Assembly: GCA_013112715.1 (NCBI GenBank)
Contig: JABFGB010000020.1
Location: 61,318 to 125,317 of the forward strand
Origin: Chloroflexota bacterium
GTDB taxonomy: Bacteria; Chloroflexota; Anaerolineae; Aggregatilineales; J027
Direction of reading: 5' to 3'
DNA length: 64,000 nucleotides
Below are positions 62,201 to 64,000 of this stretch, piece by piece (the stretch's first letter is position 1; the number at the start of each line of letters is the position of its first letter). Below the pieces are notes generated by a model. It was not told the DNA's origin. It was given only the letters and a program-made list of their open reading frames with translations, and searched no databases. A program made the translations under genes and the position numbers.

Positions 62201-63412
62201 GCCGTGCCAGCCTTAATTGCGGTCTTGGTGATTCGCAATGCAACCGTCTCGCCATCGCTTGACCACACCGCCGTCATTTCCATTTTCCTGCTCTATATCG
62301 GGCTTGTGCCTAACAGCCTCAGTACAGGCTTGACCGCGTTGTTTTATGCTTTTGAAAAAGCCGAATACCCCGCCGCAATTTCGACCGTCACGACACTGTT
62401 TAAGGTGACACTCGGTTTAGGGGCGCTGTTGGCAGGATGGGGAGTGGTCGGGCTGGCGGGAGCCAGTATCCTCACCAATCTAGCGACACTCTTGATTCTG
62501 GTGCGCTTGGCATGGCCGTTTATCAAGGGACATTGGAAACCTATCCGCGAAAAAGACTTGCAGCGCATGATGATTCGAGAGTCATGGCCTTTGATGATTA
62601 ACCATCTCTTGGCGACGGTCTTTTTTAAGAGCGATGTCATTTTGATGGAGGCGATTAATGGGGTAGCGGTGGTTGGATCGTATTCAACCGCCTATAAATG
62701 GCTGGACGCGCTGAATATTATTCCAGCGTTTTTCACAATGGCTCTGCTTCCCTTGATGTCACGCCAGAAGTCCGAGGGCAATATCAGCGGATTGGTTCGC
62801 AATTACACGCTTGGCATCAAGGTTTTGGTGATGATTTCCGTACCGATTGCCGTGTTCACGACTTTCTTGGGTCACTCGCTGGTTAAATTTTTGGGGGGAA
62901 GTGAATACCTGCCAGAAGGGGCCATCGCATTGCAAATCATGATCTGGAGCATTTTGATTGGGTGGATGAACAGTCTCACCCAGTATGTGTTGATTGCGGT
63001 AGATCGTCAGCGCCAGATTACCCGCACATTTATCGTAGCGGTCAGTTTCAACGTCATCGTCAATTTGATTTTGCTACCCCGCTACAGCTATAAGGCCGCG
63101 GCTGTGACAACGATTCTGTCGGAAGGGGTATTGTTTATCGGCTTTATCTTGCTGCTGCAACCTGTGTTGGGGCGGATCAATTGGTTAGCCCAATTGTGGC
63201 GCTTGTGGGCGGCGGGTGCGGTCACGTTGGGTGTGACATGGATACTTTGGCAATACGTACCATTCCTTGCGCTATTGGTTGGTCTTGGAGTCTATGGTGT
63301 GGCGGTGATGGTGTTACAACCGTTCAGTGCAGAGGAACAGACACGCATAGGATCATTGATGCCGCGACGAGTGCGCCGCATCATCACTCGAAAGGAACTA
63401 GCACAATCCTAA
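59225..63412 (+). CDS. YfhO-like membrane protein fused to an oligosaccharide flippase
   Basis: A 1395-residue membrane protein of two parts. Residues 1 to about 895 are YfhO-like: FVPLLFFAPVTLGG-type start, PADNLYQAEPY, PLWQPNQFAGTTFLAN, a dozen or so membrane helices and a beta-rich outer domain (about 640-860). Residues about 903-1390 form a Wzx/MATE-type flippase with 12-14 helices (NRLIDFAFAFIMLRILAPEN; YSTAYKWLDALNIIPAFFTM). YfhO-like proteins are glycosyltransferase-like, and flippases move lipid-linked glycans. The fusion suggests coupling of the two steps. A dispersed repeat lies in frame at about 398-412. Confidence 0.85.
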   Translation: MPRLLRRLSPDFIIIVGLFIVPLLFFAPVTLGGRTLIPADNLYQAEPYATEREQAGAPEIPHNALLSDVVLQNYQWKTFIRENLSEGEIPLWQPNQFAGTTFLANGQHSMLYPFSVIYYVLPLDAAYGWFTVSQLWLAGLLMYVYVRGIGLSRIAGLIAALTIQLSSFLIVSTVHPMIQASAAWLPLELLMIEYALLRKPFPGTGGRPNRLTWVLIGAVGLGMAHLAGHIEIVYYTLLVMAFYAVCRLIWMWWPNKTDWRKLIAPSLALVVMVALGFGIGAVQFIPGVEAANNSFRTDRQDSLDEVLGYALPNRHIAKFLMPNIYGNPAHHSYWDVFKWETVSQDWQRPDPADPTDPTKSTRVTNTDFGIKNYVEGGVYVGILPLLLALFGVYAGLRRYNLTPQPPLQRGELRQPPYRGIFGLLALISLTFMFGLPTYAVLYYGLPGVDQLHTPFRWIWPFTVCVAVLAAFGAEALQKSRGEAEHGEQYYQTEAARHPFYLLSKRGGWGLIWAGIAILVGLMGSRIFYSQADGLVERVFDGLSKANETFPNAKAFYSYEFRNVLIFGLMVLGTGAVFRISRCPIYLRRGDRKIPIWQVMAVLLILIDLFAATFDFNTAAKKEWLNYKPEPIAWLQQRMAEEGPFRIHGYKWGRDPIPQNAGWQYGLQDVRGYDSLFSKEYADLLAQTVPQNGLAYNQIFPISGVYDDPNALASPILDLLNVRYVITDWLIQEPEKLGYEEVYVNAGVRIYRNLNALPRAYTLPIDSQTPHPTYLPALDNVDAPLGTATITAYQDITVMVDATVEQDSWLVLADSYDEGWRAFVRPLGGTEDDEKEIDVQRVNGNLRAVQLKPGAWTIRFRYSPVSFQIGAFSSFVSGMLVIFLTLLWLWMTFVGEHSEGDTGRRVLKNSVAPIALNLFNRLIDFAFAFIMLRILAPENAGIYYYAIVVFGWFDIFTNFGLNTLLTRDISRDKDAAGRYLYNTTLLRIGLAGLAVPALIAVLVIRNATVSPSLDHTAVISIFLLYIGLVPNSLSTGLTALFYAFEKAEYPAAISTVTTLFKVTLGLGALLAGWGVVGLAGASILTNLATLLILVRLAWPFIKGHWKPIREKDLQRMMIRESWPLMINHLLATVFFKSDVILMEAINGVAVVGSYSTAYKWLDALNIIPAFFTMALLPLMSRQKSEGNISGLVRNYTLGIKVLVMISVPIAVFTTFLGHSLVKFLGGSEYLPEGAIALQIMIWSILIGWMNSLTQYVLIAVDRQRQITRTFIVAVSFNVIVNLILLPRYSYKAAAVTTILSEGVLFIGFILLLQPVLGRINWLAQLWRLWAAGAVTLGVTWILWQYVPFLALLVGLGVYGVAVMVLQPFSAEEQTRIGSLMPRRVRRIITRKELAQS
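60423..60457 (+). repeat. Dispersed C-rich element inside a coding gene (copy 2)
   Basis: CCTCACCCCTCAACCCCCTC and TCCAACGTGGCGAG match the element at 21679 (one to a few substitutions). Here it is read as LTPQPPLQRGE within a loop between membrane helices of the YfhO-like part, and stays in frame. Confidence 0.75.
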
Positions 63413-63445
63413 TGCAACCGAGAGCAGTCGGTGTATTGCTTGAGC

Positions 63446-63775
63446 CTAGCCTTCGATTTTGGCCTCGCTGCTCTTCACCGGCACCACTTCGAGTCGGTAT
63501 TGGTCAATCAGGCGGTGTACGACGGGATTGGACTGGACGGGAATCACTAATTTTTGGTCTTCTTGAATAACCGTAAAGTGATAGATGCTGACACTGCGAC
63601 CCGGCCCGTAGGTGTGCATTTCAACGCGCACAATCGGATCAAGGGTGCAGCCGCGCTGTAGGCGATTGACCAAAATATCCACCGGGGCAATGGGCTGCGA
63701 ATGACTAGACCATGGCTTCAAATTGGCGGTGCTTCGTTTATAGTCCTGCATCCGGGACTGTACATTCTTTGCCAT
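63446..63775 (-). CDS. Hypothetical protein of 109 residues
   Basis: A small basic protein, MAKNVQSRMQDYKRSTAN, with a beta-rich C-terminal two-thirds (VDILVNRLQRGC, VRVEMHTYGPGR, YHFTVIQEDQKLVIPV). No membrane helix or known motif. GAGGAG lies 8 nt before the ATG, which supports translation. It ends 33 nt from the converging flippase fusion gene. No family recognised. Confidence 0.65.
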   Translation of the reverse strand: MAKNVQSRMQDYKRSTANLKPWSSHSQPIAPVDILVNRLQRGCTLDPIVRVEMHTYGPGRSVSIYHFTVIQEDQKLVIPVQSNPVVHRLIDQYRLEVVPVKSSEAKIEG

Positions 63776-63889
63776 CTCAATCTCTCCTCAAACCGTAGCT
63801 CAACATTTCTCCTACTTATCAGTATAAGTGGAAAATGTAAAATTTGGGTAAGGAGAAACCAAAATTGGTTTAATACGCCTGATGTGAAA

Positions 63890-64000
63890 TTAAAAAGCGC
63901 GATGAGCAGGCCATAGAAAGGACTGGACATCAATACCATACTGAAGGCGTAGCCAATAGCGCAACAGATGGGCGGTGACTTTGGCAATCAGGCGAGTTGC
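63890..64000 (-). CDS. Possible transposase C-terminus (partial)
   Basis: On the minus strand an open frame enters from the right edge and ends at a TAA (63890-63892), giving 36 residues: TRLIAKVTAHLLRYWLRLQY and then DVQSFLWPAHRAF. The pattern TR-I-AK-(T/A)-x-L-x-x-x-L resembles the last helix of IS982/IS4-type transposases. Too short to be sure; the rest is beyond the window. Confidence 0.4.
   Translation of the reverse strand, partial: ATRLIAKVTAHLLRYWLRLQYGIDVQSFLWPAHRAF

Noticed and set aside
63718..63987. Hydrophobic 89-codon frame on the minus strand
   Set aside because: Overlaps the start and ribosome binding site of the better supported gene at 63446-63775 and the likely transposase end; no own ribosome binding site.

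Overview
The window reads as chromosomal DNA of a Chloroflexota bacterium, probably of the Anaerolineae/Phototrophicales side. This is inferred from content only: a B12-dependent methylmalonyl-CoA mutase chain without its B12 domain, several SH3b-containing secreted proteins, Thr/Pro-rich lipoproteins and envelope proteins, many large ArnT/YfhO-like membrane proteins, SBP/MalF/MalG/ROK sugar loci, TPR proteins with long acidic Trp-containing tails, and dispersed short palindromes. No rRNA, tRNA, CRISPR array or intact prophage was seen. Coding density is high and overlaps are common.

Layout. 0-6 kb: end of an unknown gene, a cobalamin-binding radical SAM enzyme, an ECF sigma factor with a small overlapping partner, a membrane-anchored TPR-like protein and a methylmalonyl-CoA mutase large chain. 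6-16 kb: lipoprotein, ArnT-like membrane glycosyltransferase, the reverse transsulfuration pair (cystathionine beta-synthase and gamma-lyase/synthase), a DUF4139-type protein coupled to an M42 aminopeptidase, a nucleotidyltransferase, a 59-residue membrane peptide gene and YggT. 16-23 kb: a secreted SH3b-SGNH hydrolase followed by two DUF6174-like membrane proteins made by a tandem duplication that left a fossil of the hydrolase 3' end between them; two more ArnT-like membrane proteins; a DUF1440-like protein.

23-33 kb is one minus-strand amino-sugar operon: solute-binding protein, two permeases (the MalF-like one carries an extra block of about 335 residues), NagZ, a secreted GH18 enzyme, a ROK repressor, a LacI-like sensor with no DNA-binding domain, and a GlmD/NagB-II-type deaminase. 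It has a clear sigma-70 promoter with an imperfect inverted repeat over the start of transcription, and a hairpin between the binding-protein and permease genes. No ATPase, kinase or deacetylase for the pathway lies in the window.

33-48 kb: two LolD/MacB-type ATPases without a permease, a receiver-histidine kinase/NarL regulator pair followed by an RsbW-like kinase and a STAS protein, a P1 (DmpA/NylC-like) peptidase, an S1-domain protein, a Thr/Glu-rich lipoprotein, an XTP/ITP phosphatase, RqcH/NFACT, a DUF2007-type gene split by a one-base frameshift, a pentapeptide-repeat protein, a PAS histidine kinase whose phospho-acceptor His is replaced by Arg, a receiver-GAF protein, and ndk.

48-55.5 kb holds the most unusual locus: two adjacent genes for giant acidic TPR proteins (860 and about 1565 residues) with dozens of copies of a short Trp-centred motif (x-P-D-W-L and relatives). 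In the larger one these alternate with an F-x-x-L-F-x-D-type motif. Recent internal DNA duplications show that the arrays are still changing. 55.7-64 kb: AmmeMemoRadiSam-type radical SAM enzyme, a small conserved-looking protein, a dolichol-phosphate-mannose-synthase-like glycosyltransferase, an SH3b polysaccharide deacetylase, a 1395-residue YfhO/flippase fusion, a small hypothetical protein and probably the C-terminus of a transposase at the right edge.
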